A stretch of DNA of 64,000 nt, taken from contig NZ_VFNP01000001.1 of the NCBI RefSeq assembly GCF_006715635.1, forward strand, positions 1,922,001 to 1,986,000, written 5' to 3'. Under the pieces are notes generated by a model. The model did no database searches. It had not been told where the DNA came from and saw only the letters and a program-made list of their open reading frames with translations. Within the stretch, counting starts at the first letter, position 1. Each line of letters starts with the position of its first letter. Source of the stretch: Streptomyces sp. SLBN-118 (GTDB lineage Bacteria; Actinomycetota; Actinomycetes; Streptomycetales; Streptomycetaceae). Shown in pieces: positions 33,144 to 42,925 of this stretch. Position numbers and translations under genes: made by a program.

Positions 33144-34379
33144 TCAGACCGGGAAGGTGACTCGCATCACGAGGCCACCGCCCTCACGAGGCTCCGCGAT
33201 GATACGGCCTCCGTGGGCCCGGGCGACCGACCGGGCGATCGAAAGCCCCAGGCCGACGCCCTTGTCGCTGCCCGTGCGCTCCTGACGCAGCCGTCTGAAG
33301 GGCTCGAAGAGGTTGTCGATCTCGTAGGCGGGAACCACCGGCCCCGTGTTCGAGACCACCAGAACCGCCTGGCCGTGCTGGACGTCCGTCGTGACCTCCA
33401 CCCAGCCCCCTTCCAGGACGTTGTAGCGCACGCCGTTCTGCACGAGGTTCAGGGCGATCCGCTCCAGCAGGACGCCATTGCCCTGGACGACGGCGGGCGC
33501 GCACTCCGCGCGGATCTCCACGTCCTTGGCATCGGCCTCGGCACGGGCCTGGTCCACCGCGCGCGTGGCCACCTCGGCCAGGTCCACCGGCTTACGCTCG
33601 ACGATCTGGTTGTCGCTGCGGGCGAGCAGCAGCAGACCCTCCACGAGCTGCTCGCTGCGCTCGTTGGTGGCCAGCAGCGTCTTGCCGAGCTGGTGGAGCT
33701 CCGTGGGCACTTCCGGGTCGGAGAGGTGGACCTCCAGCAGCGTGCGGTTGATCGCGAGGGGTGTACGCAGTTCGTGCGAGGCGTTCGCGACGAAGCGCTG
33801 CTGGGCGCTGAACGCGCGCTCCAGGCGGTCCAGCATCTCGTCGAAGGTGTCCGCGAGCTCCTTCAGCTCGTCGTCCGGCCCGTCCAGCTCGATCCGCCGC
33901 GAGAGGTCGGAGCCGGCCACCTGGCGCGCGGTGCGGGTGATCTTGCCGAGCGGCGAGAGGACCCGGCCGGCCATGGCGTAGCCGAAGGCGAAGGCGATGA
34001 CGCTGAGGCCGAGCAGGGCGAAGAGCGAGCGGCGCAGCAGGTCGTCCAGGGCCATCTCGCGCTGGTGCTGCAGACAGCTGGCGACGGCCTGGTTGAACTG
34101 CTCGCCGGTCCCCGTCTCGGGCAGCTGGCACCACGAGGTGGTGGGCTGCACCCGGCCCGTCTCGATCTTGAACGGCAGGTCACCGACGCTCACGTGCAGT
34201 GCCTGAGCGGTGAGCAGATAGATGATCGAAAGCAGCAGAATGCCCGCGATCAGGAACATGCCGCCGTACAGCAGCGTGAGGCGTATCCGGATCGTGGGAC
34301 GCAGCAGCGGGCGGACCGGGTCGCGGGGGTCCCAGGTCGGTTTAGGAGGCGCCTCGGGAGGTGCGGGGGTCGCGGTCAC
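33144..34379 (-). CDS. cutS: sensor histidine kinase CutS
   Basis: 411 residues from the GTG at 34379, 5 bp after the cutR stop. Two membrane helices (about 40-62 and 118-138) flank an extracytoplasmic loop of about 55 residues with two Cys, C84 (TTSWCQLP) and C102 (AVASCLQHQ). HAMP, HisKA with H202 (NASHELRTPL) and HATPase_c (VSNTGPVVPAYE, GVGLGLSIARS) follow. In Streptomyces, CutRS has been linked to extracytoplasmic redox and secretion stress, with the paired Cys residues as the likely sensor. Identity rests on this layout and on the position near dut. Confidence 0.82.
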   Translation of the reverse strand: MTATPAPPEAPPKPTWDPRDPVRPLLRPTIRIRLTLLYGGMFLIAGILLLSIIYLLTAQALHVSVGDLPFKIETGRVQPTTSWCQLPETGTGEQFNQAVASCLQHQREMALDDLLRRSLFALLGLSVIAFAFGYAMAGRVLSPLGKITRTARQVAGSDLSRRIELDGPDDELKELADTFDEMLDRLERAFSAQQRFVANASHELRTPLAINRTLLEVHLSDPEVPTELHQLGKTLLATNERSEQLVEGLLLLARSDNQIVERKPVDLAEVATRAVDQARAEADAKDVEIRAECAPAVVQGNGVLLERIALNLVQNGVRYNVLEGGWVEVTTDVQHGQAVLVVSNTGPVVPAYEIDNLFEPFRRLRQERTGSDKGVGLGLSIARSVARAHGGRIIAEPREGGGLVMRVTFPV

Positions 34380-34384
34380 CTGGA

Positions 34385-35038
34385 TCAGATCCGGTAACCG
34401 GAGCCGGGCACGGTGACGATCACGGGAGGCTCGCCGAGCTTGCGGCGCAAGGTCATCACCGTCACCCGGACGACATTGGTGAAGGGGTCGGTGTTCTCGT
34501 CCCACGCCTTCTCCAGCAGCTGCTCGGCCGAGACCACCGCGCCCTCGCTGCGCATCAGAACCTCCAGGACCGCGAACTCCTTGGGCGCGAGCTGGATCTC
34601 CTTGCCGTCGCGGAAGACCTCGCGGCGGTTCGGGTCGAGCTTGATCCCGGCGCGCTCCAGGACGGGCGGCAGCGGCACGGTCGTACGCCGGCCGAGGGCG
34701 CGCACGCGCGCGGTGAGCTCGCTGAAGGCGAAGGGCTTGGGGAGATAGTCGTCCGCGCCCAGTTCGAGGCCTTCGACGCGGTCGCTGACGTCCCCGGACG
34801 CGGTCAGCATGAGCACGCGGGTGGGCATGCCCAGCTCGACGATCTTGCGGCATACGTCGTCCCCGTGGACCAGCGGGAGGTCGCGGTCCAGGACGACCAC
34901 GTCGTAGTCGTTGACCCCGATGCGCTCCAGGGCAGCGGCGCCGTCGTACACGACGTCGACGGCCATGGCCTCCCGGCGCAGTCCGGTGGCCACCGCATCG
35001 GCGAGCAGCTGCTCGTCCTCGACGACGAGTACGCGCAC
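34385..35038 (-). CDS. cutR: response regulator CutR
   Basis: 217 residues of the OmpR class. The receiver has VEDEQ, phospho-acceptor D51 (VVLDRDLPLVHGDD) and YLPKPF. The winged helix ends VVRVTVMTLRRKLGEPP and VPGSGYRI. GTG start with AGGAAGG upstream. It is the first gene of the pair and overlaps the cutS ribosome-binding region, so both proteins are made together. Confidence 0.85.
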   Translation of the reverse strand: MRVLVVEDEQLLADAVATGLRREAMAVDVVYDGAAALERIGVNDYDVVVLDRDLPLVHGDDVCRKIVELGMPTRVLMLTASGDVSDRVEGLELGADDYLPKPFAFSELTARVRALGRRTTVPLPPVLERAGIKLDPNRREVFRDGKEIQLAPKEFAVLEVLMRSEGAVVSAEQLLEKAWDENTDPFTNVVRVTVMTLRRKLGEPPVIVTVPGSGYRI

Positions 35039-35373
35039 GTCGTGATCCTTCCTCTGGGCCCGTCACCCATGATCGGGGCAGGTGTGTGAGCACTGGCTGT
35101 GCGCATCCATCCTGCCCGTTACGCGCGTAAACCGGATGTAAGGCGGAGCAGGCCGCCCGCGGCCGACCTGGGCGGAAAGGAATTCATCGGATTCCCGGGC
35201 CAGTTGAGGTTTCCTTGAGGAAGGGCCGGGGGAGGACGACTAAACACCCGCGATCACGCCCTGTATGTGGCACACCACGACCTGTTCCAGGGTTGATCAC
35301 CCCGTCCTCTGCCTGCGGCAGGGGAAACCCCAGGCACACCCCCGTGCCACCGACCCACGACGAGGGGGCGCAC

Positions 35374-35541
35374 ATGGACGCATTCACCGCAGGACTGTTG
35401 CAGCGCATAAAAGCCGCCGAGACCGACCTCACCCTGGCACGCGAGACGGGTGACGACTTCCTTGCGGATGTTGAGCAGGCTGAGCTTGACGACCTGCGCC
35501 GGCTTGCCGCGGAGCACGGCGTGGAGGTCAGCGCCGCGTAG
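35374..35541 (+). CDS. small conserved hypothetical protein
   Basis: 55 residues: MDAFTAGLLQRIKAAETDLT through LRRLAAEHGVEVSAA. ATG follows CGAGGGGGCGC. It is predicted to form two amphipathic helices with acidic surfaces. Similar 50-60-residue proteins are common in Streptomyces; no function is known. The coding character (third-position GC) and the strong hairpin directly after it support a real gene. Confidence 0.65.
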   Translation: MDAFTAGLLQRIKAAETDLTLARETGDDFLADVEQAELDDLRRLAAEHGVEVSAA

Positions 35542-35569
35542 CGCCGGGCCGCGCAGGTACCGGACATGA

Positions 35570-35606
35570 GAGGGCCCCGACGCCGAAAGACGGCGCCGGG
35601 GCCCCT
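35570..35606. terminator. hairpin between convergent genes
   Basis: GGGCCCCGACGCCG pairs with CGGCGCCGGGGCCC around the loop AAAGA, with one mismatch. It lies between the small plus-strand gene and the convergent inositol-phosphatase gene and could terminate both. Confidence 0.7.
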
Positions 35607-35649
35607 GTGTGTCCTCGTCGCCGGACGGGCTGAATGCCCCCGACACCTC

Positions 35650-36450
35650 CTAGTCGTGCCAGGCGCCGAAATCCTCCAGCAGGGACTGCAGCGGGCCGAA
35701 TACGCCCGGGCTCGCAGCCACCGCCAGGTCGCCGTCCGGGGGACCGCCGGGGCGGCCGCCCGTCAGGGCTCCTGCCTCCCGGGCGATCAGGTCGCCCGCC
35801 GCGAGGTCCCACGGGTTGAGCCCTCGCTCGTAGAAGCCGTCCAGGCGCCCCGCGGCCACGTCGCAGAGGTCCACCGCCGCCGAGCCGCTGCGGCGGATGT
35901 CACGAAGGCGCGGGATCAGTCGCTGGGCCACGTCCGCCTGGTGGCTCCGTACGGCCGCGACGTAGTTGAAGCCGGTGGAGACCAGCGCCTGGTCCAGCGG
36001 CGGCGCAGGGCGGCAGCGCAGCGGCTTGTCACCGGCGTACGCGCCGCCCCCCAGGACCGCCCGGTACGTCTCGCGGCGCATCGGGGCCTCCACGACGCCC
36101 ACGACCCGCTCGCCGTCCCGTTCCGCGGCGATCGAGACCGCCCAGGTCGGCAGTCCGTAGAGGTAGTTGACGGTGCCGTCGAGCGGGTCGATGACCCAGC
36201 GGACGCCGCTCGTGCCGGTCGTGGAGGCGCCCTCCTCGCCGAGGAAGCCGTCGTCGGGTCGGCGCTCGGCCAGGAAGCCGGTGATCAGCTTCTCGGCCGC
36301 GATGTCCATCTCCGTGACGACGTCGATCGGGCTGGACTTGGTCGCCGCGACACCGAGGTCGGCGGGGCGGCCGTCGCGCAGCAGCTCCCCCGCCCGGCGG
36401 GCGGCCTCCAGGGCGAGGTCGAGCAGTTCGGACAGGAGAGGGTCGCTCAC
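35650..36450 (-). CDS. inositol monophosphatase family protein
   Basis: 266 residues. Lithium-sensitive Mg-dependent phosphatase fold with the metal motif FLGEEGAS (Glu), the signature WVIDPLDGTVNYLYG, and the second motif LNPWDLAAGDLIAREAG. Likely hydrolyses inositol-1-phosphate or a related sugar phosphate; in M. tuberculosis the homologue near dut is suhB (from memory). GTG start 9 bp after the hemH stop, so it is cotranscribed with hemH. Confidence 0.9.
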   Translation of the reverse strand: MSDPLLSELLDLALEAARRAGELLRDGRPADLGVAATKSSPIDVVTEMDIAAEKLITGFLAERRPDDGFLGEEGASTTGTSGVRWVIDPLDGTVNYLYGLPTWAVSIAAERDGERVVGVVEAPMRRETYRAVLGGGAYAGDKPLRCRPAPPLDQALVSTGFNYVAAVRSHQADVAQRLIPRLRDIRRSGSAAVDLCDVAAGRLDGFYERGLNPWDLAAGDLIAREAGALTGGRPGGPPDGDLAVAASPGVFGPLQSLLEDFGAWHD

Positions 36451-36459
36451 AGGGCTTCC

Positions 36460-37599
36460 TTAGGGCGTACGGGTGGCGTACGGGCTGTCGGCACCGGCGG
36501 CCGCGGGCTTGGGTGCCCGGGCCGGACAGCAGCCGACCGGGCAGAGGTCGTGCGAGGGGCCGAGCGAGCCGAGCGCGCACCGCTCCGCTTTCGCGCCCCG
36601 CTCGCTCGCGGCGCGCTCCAGGACGAGATCCCGTACGGCCGCGGCGAACCGCGCGTCGGCGCCCACCGTCGCTGAGCGCCGCACCGGCAGCCCGAGCTCG
36701 GCGGCCTTCGCGGTTGCCTCCGTGTCGAGGTCGTAGAGCACTTCCATGTGGTCGGAGACAAAGCCGATGGGGATCATCACGGCCGCGGGGACGCCGGAGC
36801 CGTGCAGCTCCTCCAGGTGGTCGCAGATGTCGGGCTCCAGCCACGGGATGTGCGGGGCTCCGCTGCGTGACTGGTAGACGAGCTGCCAGGGGTGCTCGAT
36901 GCCCGTCTCCTCGCGTACGGCGTCGGCGATCAGCCGGGCCACGTCCAGGTGCTGGCCTACATAGGCGCCGCCCTCGCCGTGCTCGCCGGCCGGGCCCGAC
37001 GTATCGGCCGCGGCGACCGGGATCGAATGGGTGGTGAAGGCGAGATGGGCCCCCGCCCGTACGTCCTCGGGGAGGTCCGCCAGGGACTGCAGGACGCCGT
37101 CGATCATGGGGCGTACGAAACCGGGGTGGTTGAAGTAGTGCCGCAGCTTGTCGACGCGCGGCAGCTCAAGTCCCTCGCCCTCGAGCGTGGCCAGCGCGTC
37201 CGCGAGGTTCTCGCGATACTGGCGGCAGCCCGAGTACGAGGCGTACGCGCTGGTGGCGAGGACGGCGATACGGCGGTGGCCGTCGGCGGCCATCTCGCGC
37301 AGCGTGTCGGTCAGATACGGCGCCCAGTTGCGGTTGCCCCAGTGGACGGGCAGGTCCAGCCCGTGCTCGGCGAAGTCCTTGCGCAGGGCGTCCAGCAGGG
37401 CGCGGTTCTGGTCGTTGATCGGGCTGACCCCGCCGAACAGGAAGTAGTGCTGACCCACCTCCTTGAGCCGTTCCTTGGGGATACCGCGGCCGCGCGTCAC
37501 GTTCTCCAGGAACGGGACGACATCGTCCGGGCCCTCCGGGCCGCCGAAGGAGAGCAGCAGCAGGGCGTCGTAGGGGGCTGGGTCACGCTGATCCGACAT
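36460..37599 (-). CDS. hemH: ferrochelatase (actinobacterial coproporphyrin type)
   Basis: 379 residues. Ferrochelatase fold with [14 protein letters not shown] at the N-terminus, the catalytic His in FTTHSIP, and the metal-site region [16 protein letters not shown]. The C-terminal tail carries four Cys (C341, C353, C357, C358 in [19 protein letters not shown]), as in actinobacterial enzymes with a [2Fe-2S] cluster. In this group the enzyme inserts Fe(II) into coproporphyrin III in the coproporphyrin-dependent heme pathway; that refinement is family knowledge. Confidence 0.93.
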   Translation of the reverse strand: MSDQRDPAPYDALLLLSFGGPEGPDDVVPFLENVTRGRGIPKERLKEVGQHYFLFGGVSPINDQNRALLDALRKDFAEHGLDLPVHWGNRNWAPYLTDTLREMAADGHRRIAVLATSAYASYSGCRQYRENLADALATLEGEGLELPRVDKLRHYFNHPGFVRPMIDGVLQSLADLPEDVRAGAHLAFTTHSIPVAAADTSGPAGEHGEGGAYVGQHLDVARLIADAVREETGIEHPWQLVYQSRSGAPHIPWLEPDICDHLEELHGSGVPAAVMIPIGFVSDHMEVLYDLDTEATAKAAELGLPVRRSATVGADARFAAAVRDLVLERAASERGAKAERCALGSLGPSHDLCPVGCCPARAPKPAAAGADSPYATRTP

Positions 37600-37745
37600 G
37601 GCAACGATCCTGCCACCAGCCTTGGACGGCGGGAAAACCGCGGTGCGCCGCAGGGCCCCAGGGCGTAAGCTGCCACCGCCTTCATGTGCCTTACTTGGCG
37701 CACACCACGTCCACGACGGCCCCGGTGCGCCTTACGGAGCTCTCC

Positions 37746-38981
37746 TTGCCCAGTCCGTACCGCGCCATATTCGCCGCCCCCGGCGCCAAGGCGTTCTCCG
37801 CCGCCGGCTTCATCGGCCGGCTTCCCCTGTCGATGATGGGCATCGGCATCGTCACGATGATCTCCCAGCTCACCGGGCGCTACGGCCTCGCGGGCGCGCT
37901 GTCGGCCACCGTGGCGCTCTCCGCCGCGGCACTGGGCCCGCAGATATCCCGGCTGGTGGACCGGCACGGGCAGCGCCGGGTTCTGCGTCCCGCCACCCTG
38001 GTCTCCGCCGCGGCGGCATCCGGACTGCTGCTCTGCGCACATCAAGGCTGGCCGGACTGGACCCTGTTCGTCTTCTCGGCCGGAATCGGCTGTGTGCCGA
38101 GCGTCGGCTCGATGGTCCGGGCCCGCTGGGCGGAGATCTACCGGGGCTCGGCCCGCGAACTGCACACCGCGTACGCCTTCGAGTCCGTCGTCGACGAGGC
38201 CTGCTTCATCTTCGGGCCGATCGCCGCGATCGGTCTCTCCACGGTCTGGTTTCCCGAGGCGGGCCCGTCGGTCGCCGGCCTCTTTCTGCTGACCGGCGTC
38301 TTCCTTCTGACCGCGCAGCGGTCCACCGAGCCGGTGCCGCAGCCGAAGGAAGACCACACGGGGGGCTCGGCTCTGCGCTCCGGCGGCCTTCAGGTCCTTG
38401 TGGGCACGTTCGTCGCGACCGGCGCGATCTTCGGCTCCGTCGACGTGGTGACGGTTGCCTTCGCTGAGGAGCAGGGTCACAAGGCGGCGGCAAGCGTGGT
38501 GCTGGCCGTGTACGCACTGGGCTCGTGCCTCGCCGGAGTGGTCTTCGGCCTGTTGCATCTCAAGAGTCCGGGCGAGCGGACCTGGCTGGTGGGCATCTGT
38601 GCGATGGCCGTGAGTATGATCCCCCTCCAACTGGCCGGGAGCCTGCCGTTCCTGGCCGTGGCGCTCTTTGTCGCGGGCCTTGCCATCGCACCGACGATGG
38701 TGACCACCATGGCCCTGATCGAGCAGCACGTACCACGCGCGAATCTGACCGAGGGCATGACCTGGGTGGGCACCGGGCTCGCGGTCGGGATCGCGCTCGG
38801 CTCGTCGGTCGCCGGCTGGGTGATCGACGCCGCCGGGGCGGACGCCGGGTACCTGGTCTCGAACGCGGCGGGAGCGATCGCGGCCGCGGTGGCGTTCTTG
38901 GGGTACCGCCGGCTACGGAAGCCGGTGCCGACGCGGGAGGGGCAGCGTGAGCAGCACGACCGGGAGCACCACGTGGCGTAA
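37746..38981 (+). CDS. MFS transporter
   Basis: 411 residues, about 12 membrane helices, with motif-A-like sequences ISRLVDRHGQRRVLRP near residue 76 and a weaker one in the second half. TTG at 37746 is chosen because GGAG lies 6 bp upstream and the sequence after it (LPSPYRAIFAAPG) is the usual start of this family; a GTG at 37686 would add 20 residues without an RBS. It overlaps the following oxidase gene by 35 bp. Substrate unknown. Confidence 0.85.
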   Translation: MPSPYRAIFAAPGAKAFSAAGFIGRLPLSMMGIGIVTMISQLTGRYGLAGALSATVALSAAALGPQISRLVDRHGQRRVLRPATLVSAAAASGLLLCAHQGWPDWTLFVFSAGIGCVPSVGSMVRARWAEIYRGSARELHTAYAFESVVDEACFIFGPIAAIGLSTVWFPEAGPSVAGLFLLTGVFLLTAQRSTEPVPQPKEDHTGGSALRSGGLQVLVGTFVATGAIFGSVDVVTVAFAEEQGHKAAASVVLAVYALGSCLAGVVFGLLHLKSPGERTWLVGICAMAVSMIPLQLAGSLPFLAVALFVAGLAIAPTMVTTMALIEQHVPRANLTEGMTWVGTGLAVGIALGSSVAGWVIDAAGADAGYLVSNAAGAIAAAVAFLGYRRLRKPVPTREGQREQHDREHHVA

Positions 38982-40260
38982 CTGGGCGGGCAATGTCACC
39001 GCCCGTCCCGTACGGGAGATATCACCCGCCTCCACCGAGGAACTGGCCGAGGCCGTCCGCAAGGCGGCCGAGGACGGCCTGAAGGTGAAGGCCGTCGGCA
39101 CAGGCCACTCGTTCACAGCCGCCGCGGCCACCGACGGAGTGCTGATCAGGCCCGAACTGCTCACCGGGATCCGGGAGATCGATCGTGCGGCCATGACCGT
39201 GACTGTCGAGGCGGGCACCCCGCTCAAACGACTGAACGCCGCGCTCGCCCGTGAGGGCCTTTCGCTCACGAACATGGGCGACATCATGGATCAGACGGTC
39301 GCCGGTGCAGCCTCCACCGGCACCCATGGCACGGGCCGCGACTCGGCATCGATCGCCGCGCAGATCAAGGCACTTGAGCTGGTCACCGCGGACAGCTCGG
39401 TGCTGACCTGCTCCGAGAAGGAGAATCCGGACGTCTTCGCGGCGGCACGGATCGGCCTCGGCGCGCTCGGTGTCGTCACCGCGATCACCTTCGCCGTGGA
39501 GCCGGTCTTCCTGCTGACGGCCCGCGAGGAGCCGATGGCTTTCGACAAGGTCACGGCCGAGTTCGACGAACTCTTCGCCGAGAACGAGCACTTCGAGTTC
39601 TACTGGTTCCCGCACACGGGCAACTGCAACACCAAGCGCAACAACCGCAGTGCGGGCCCTGCCGCCCCTCCCGGGCGGATCAGTGGCTGGATCGAGGACG
39701 AACTGCTGTCCAACGGCGTTTTCCAGCTGATGGTTTCGCTCGGCCGGGCCGTCCCCGCGACCATCCCGGCGATCGCCAAGATCTCCAGCCGCGCCCTCTC
39801 GGCCCGCACCTACACGGACATCCCCTACAAGGTCTTCACATCTCCGCGCCGGGTGCGGTTCGTGGAGATGGAGTACGCCCTTGAGCGGGAGGCGGCGGTC
39901 GGCGCACTGCGCGAAGTGAAGGCCATGATCGACCGCTCGCCGCTGCGGGTCAGCTTCCCGGTGGAAGTGCGTACGGCCCCGGCGGACGACATCGCCCTCT
40001 CCACGGCATCGGGCCGTGAGAGCGCGTACATCGCCGTGCATCTCTACCGGGGCACTCCGTACCAGTCGTACTTCACCGCGGTGGAGCGGATCATGACCGC
40101 GCACGGCGGGCGGCCGCACTGGGGCAAGGTGCACACGCGGGACGCGGAGTACTTCGCCGAGGTGTATCCACGTTTCGGTGAATTCACCGCGCTGCGCGAC
40201 CGGCTGGACCCGCAGCGGCTGTTCGGCAACGACTATCTGCGGCGGGTCCTGGGCGACTGA
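38947..40260 (+). CDS. D-arabinono-1,4-lactone oxidase family FAD enzyme
   Basis: 437 residues. VAO-type FAD domain with VGTGHSFTAA, where H54 is at the place of the His that covalently holds FAD in alditol/aldonolactone oxidases, and MGDIMDQTVAGAASTGTHGT. The C-terminal ALO domain contains RPHWGKVHTRDAEYF. The family oxidises aldonolactones or alditols with oxygen. GTG start lies inside the 3' end of the MFS gene, so the two are coupled; the transporter may import or export the substrate or product. Confidence 0.87.
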   Translation: MSSTTGSTTWRNWAGNVTARPVREISPASTEELAEAVRKAAEDGLKVKAVGTGHSFTAAAATDGVLIRPELLTGIREIDRAAMTVTVEAGTPLKRLNAALAREGLSLTNMGDIMDQTVAGAASTGTHGTGRDSASIAAQIKALELVTADSSVLTCSEKENPDVFAAARIGLGALGVVTAITFAVEPVFLLTAREEPMAFDKVTAEFDELFAENEHFEFYWFPHTGNCNTKRNNRSAGPAAPPGRISGWIEDELLSNGVFQLMVSLGRAVPATIPAIAKISSRALSARTYTDIPYKVFTSPRRVRFVEMEYALEREAAVGALREVKAMIDRSPLRVSFPVEVRTAPADDIALSTASGRESAYIAVHLYRGTPYQSYFTAVERIMTAHGGRPHWGKVHTRDAEYFAEVYPRFGEFTALRDRLDPQRLFGNDYLRRVLGD

Positions 40261-40759
40261 GCGCTGCCGCCCTTCTTCTCCCCACTCTTCTGCCTCCGCC
40301 GGTCCGCACCGAATAGGGACATGCGAACGAAGCGAATAGTTCCCTTTGAGAAGATTCTGTAAATCTGGACGCCTGGTCACCCATGTCACGGACGCCCAAC
40401 TCCCCTACCCTGCGAGAAGTTCGGCGGCGCGGCGGTCCACCCCCGTGGCCCGAATGGAGTACTGTGGCGAGCCCTGGGTCCGGCCTCCCTCATGGGCGTT
40501 CGGACCCCAGGTAGGGGGCCGAAAGCGGCGCTCGATCCGGCGGCGCCGCGGCACCGCACGGGCACCTGATGCGGAGAGTGACAGGCCAGTCACTCAGAGT
40601 GGCAAACAGGTAACCGTGCCATAACGGCGATCCAGGGCCTGTGCCCGACACGCCGGGCAACTCGGCAAGGTTGTGGCAGGCTGCACCCGGGCAGGCCACA
40701 CTCGACTAGCGGAAGCAGCGACGCACGTGACGTCGGCAGGCACCACCCGGGAGGTCCCC
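40261..40759. promoter_or_regulatory. 499-bp leader of sepH
   Basis: No gene is seen. Two structures stand out. A stem-loop CCTGGGTCCG/CGGACCCCAGG spans 40473-40511 with a one-base bulge. A near-perfect 20-bp palindrome GAGTGAC-N6-GTCACTC lies at 40576-40595 and could be an operator or promoter element. The sepH RBS GGGAGG is at 40749-40754. Confidence 0.4.
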
Positions 40760-41809
40760 ATGCCCGAACTGCGTGTCGTGGCCGTCTCCAACGACGGCAC
40801 ACGACTGGTGCTCAAGGCTGCGGACAGCACGGAATACACGCTTCCGATTGATGAGCGGCTGCGCGCAGCCGTGCGCAATGACCGCGCTCGCCTCGGCCAG
40901 ATCGAGATCGAGGTGGAGAGCCACCTCCGTCCCCGCGACATCCAGGCACGTATACGCGCCGGAGCCTCCGCGGAAGAGGTCGCACAGCTCGCCGGAATTC
41001 CGGTCGACCGTGTGCGGCGCTTCGAGGGACCCGTGCTCGCCGAGCGCGCCTTCATGGCGGAGCGGGCCCGTAAGACTCCCGTACGCCGTCCCGGGGAGAA
41101 CACCGGACCGCAGCTCGGCGAGGCGGTGCAGGAGCGGCTGACGCTGCGCGGCGCCGAGAAGGACACCGTGCTGTGGGACTCCTGGCGCCGCGACGACGGC
41201 ACTTGGGAGGTCCTGCTGGTCTACCGGGTCGCGGGCGAGCCACACTCGGCGAGCTGGACGTACGATCCGCCCCGGCGGCTCGTACAGGCCGTCGACGACG
41301 AGGCGCGCGCGCTGATCGGCGAGACGGACGACACGATCGCCTCCTCGCAGGAGCCGAGCTTTCCGTTCGTACCGCGCATCGCGCGGCTGCCACGGGACCG
41401 GCCGCTCGACCGGGCACTCGACCGCCAGATGGACCGCACGGCCGCGCCGTCGGCCGAGCCGGAGGAGAACGGCGGGGAGAGGGACTCCCTGACGAGTCTC
41501 CTGGAGGCGGTACCCAACTTCCGTGGCGACATGGTCGTGCCGGAGCGGCCCGCTCCGCCCGAGCCCGCATCCACGGAGCCGGCCGAGGAGCCCGAGGCCG
41601 AGGAACCGGTGGCTCCGGCCGCATCGGCCGGCGCCGGCTCGGCGTACGCGGACGTGCTGATGCCCCGCTCGGTTGCGGGTCACCGCGACCGCCTGACGGG
41701 GACGACGGACCGCCAGGCGGAGGCGGACGGGGTGCGCCCCGGCCGCAGGGCCGCGGTGCCGAGCTGGGACGAGATCGTTTTCGGCACACGCCGCAAGAAG
41801 CAGGAGTAG
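40760..41809 (+). CDS. sepH: septation protein SepH
   Basis: 349 residues. The N-terminal ~170 residues are the conserved DUF3071 domain with a helix-turn-helix-like part (RIRAGASAEEVAQLAGIPVD). A long disordered, Pro/Glu-rich linker follows, ending in the conserved C-terminal motif SWDEIVFGTRRKKQE. SepH binds FtsZ and promotes septum formation during Streptomyces growth and sporulation (established for the family). It is a single-gene unit with a long leader and a strong terminator. Confidence 0.92.
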   Translation: MPELRVVAVSNDGTRLVLKAADSTEYTLPIDERLRAAVRNDRARLGQIEIEVESHLRPRDIQARIRAGASAEEVAQLAGIPVDRVRRFEGPVLAERAFMAERARKTPVRRPGENTGPQLGEAVQERLTLRGAEKDTVLWDSWRRDDGTWEVLLVYRVAGEPHSASWTYDPPRRLVQAVDDEARALIGETDDTIASSQEPSFPFVPRIARLPRDRPLDRALDRQMDRTAAPSAEPEENGGERDSLTSLLEAVPNFRGDMVVPERPAPPEPASTEPAEEPEAEEPVAPAASAGAGSAYADVLMPRSVAGHRDRLTGTTDRQAEADGVRPGRRAAVPSWDEIVFGTRRKKQE

Positions 41810-41815
41810 CGGTAC

Positions 41816-41856
41816 GCGAAGGGCCCGGCGCGAGCGGTTGGCGCCGGGCCCTTCGC
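41816..41856. terminator. terminator after sepH
   Basis: A perfect 16-bp stem: GCGAAGGGCCCGGCGC (41816-41831) pairs with 41841-41856 around a 9-base loop. It lies between the convergent sepH and rhodanese genes and probably serves both. Confidence 0.85.
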
Positions 41857-41869
41857 GTATCCGCGCGCG

Positions 41870-42700
41870 TCAGCCCGGAAGGGGGCCCGTTGCCACCGGG
41901 CGGTTCACGTCGCGCGACCACTCCGACCAGGAACCCGCGTACAGCGCGGGTTCGAAACCCGCGATCTCCAGGGCGATGACCTCTTGCGCGGCCGAGACGC
42001 CCGAACCGCAGTAGACGCCGACGGCCGTGGAGGCGTCCTTCGCGCCGAGGGCGGCGAAGCGGGAAGCGAGTTGACCGGCCGCAAGGAAGCGGCCGTCCTT
42101 GTCGAGGTTCTCCGAAGTCGGGGCCGAGACCGCGCCGGGGACATGGCCGGCCACCGGGTCGAAGGGCTCGACCTCGCCGCGATAGCGCTCCCCGGCGCGG
42201 GCGTCCAGCAGCAGGCCGGAGCGGGCCAGAGCGGCCGCACCGTCGGCGTCCAGAACCGCGAACGCGCCCGGTGCGGGCGTGAAGGTGCCCTCGGCGGGCG
42301 CGGGGATCTTGGTCTCCAACGGGCCCGTCCACGCGGCGAGGCCGCCGTCCAAGACCCGTACGTCCCGGTGCCCCGTCCAGCGCAGCAGCCACCACGCGCG
42401 CGCCGCTCCCCAGCCCTTGTCGGCGTCGTAGGCGACTACCGGAGTGTCCGGTGAGACGCCCGCCCGGCGCATCGCCGCGCCGAAGGCCTCCGGGTCCGGC
42501 AACGGGTGACGGCCGCCCGCGCCGGGCGGCCCGGCCAGTTCCGCATCGAGGTCGACGAAGACCGCTCCGGGGATGTGCCCGGCCTCGTAGTCGGGCCGCC
42601 CGTGCTGCCCACCCAGTTGATAGCGGATGTCCAGAAGCACTGGAGGCCGGGTCGAGGACAGCTCGCCGGCGAGTTCGGTCGCGGAGATGATGGGGTTCAT
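41870..42700 (-). CDS. thiosulfate/3-mercaptopyruvate sulfurtransferase (two-domain rhodanese)
   Basis: 276 residues. Two rhodanese domains: the first is structural (VLLDIRYQLGG, no catalytic Cys), the second has the active-site loop VYCGSGVSAAQ. It transfers sulfane sulfur from thiosulfate or 3-mercaptopyruvate to acceptors such as cyanide or thiols; the loop composition does not settle which donor is preferred. ATG at 42700 has AAGGAT upstream; another ATG at 42709 is in frame. Monocistronic, convergent with sepH and divergent from the VOC gene. Confidence 0.88.
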   Translation of the reverse strand: MNPIISATELAGELSSTRPPVLLDIRYQLGGQHGRPDYEAGHIPGAVFVDLDAELAGPPGAGGRHPLPDPEAFGAAMRRAGVSPDTPVVAYDADKGWGAARAWWLLRWTGHRDVRVLDGGLAAWTGPLETKIPAPAEGTFTPAPGAFAVLDADGAAALARSGLLLDARAGERYRGEVEPFDPVAGHVPGAVSAPTSENLDKDGRFLAAGQLASRFAALGAKDASTAVGVYCGSGVSAAQEVIALEIAGFEPALYAGSWSEWSRDVNRPVATGPLPG

Positions 42701-42925
42701 AAGGGCCATCCTTGCGCAGTGCCCGGCCGCACTGTAACGGCGGGGATACGGATGGGAAATGCCAAAGCGGGCATCCTCCATCGGGAACCCGCCAAATCCG
42801 GCGCGGCCGGGGCGCGCCGGATGCCCGGTGGTGGAACCATCTGCACGGGGCGCCACCGTTCCGCACAACGGCGCGTACCCGGTCCCCCCGCACGGCCACC
42901 ACGATGGTCCGAGGAGAGAGTGACG

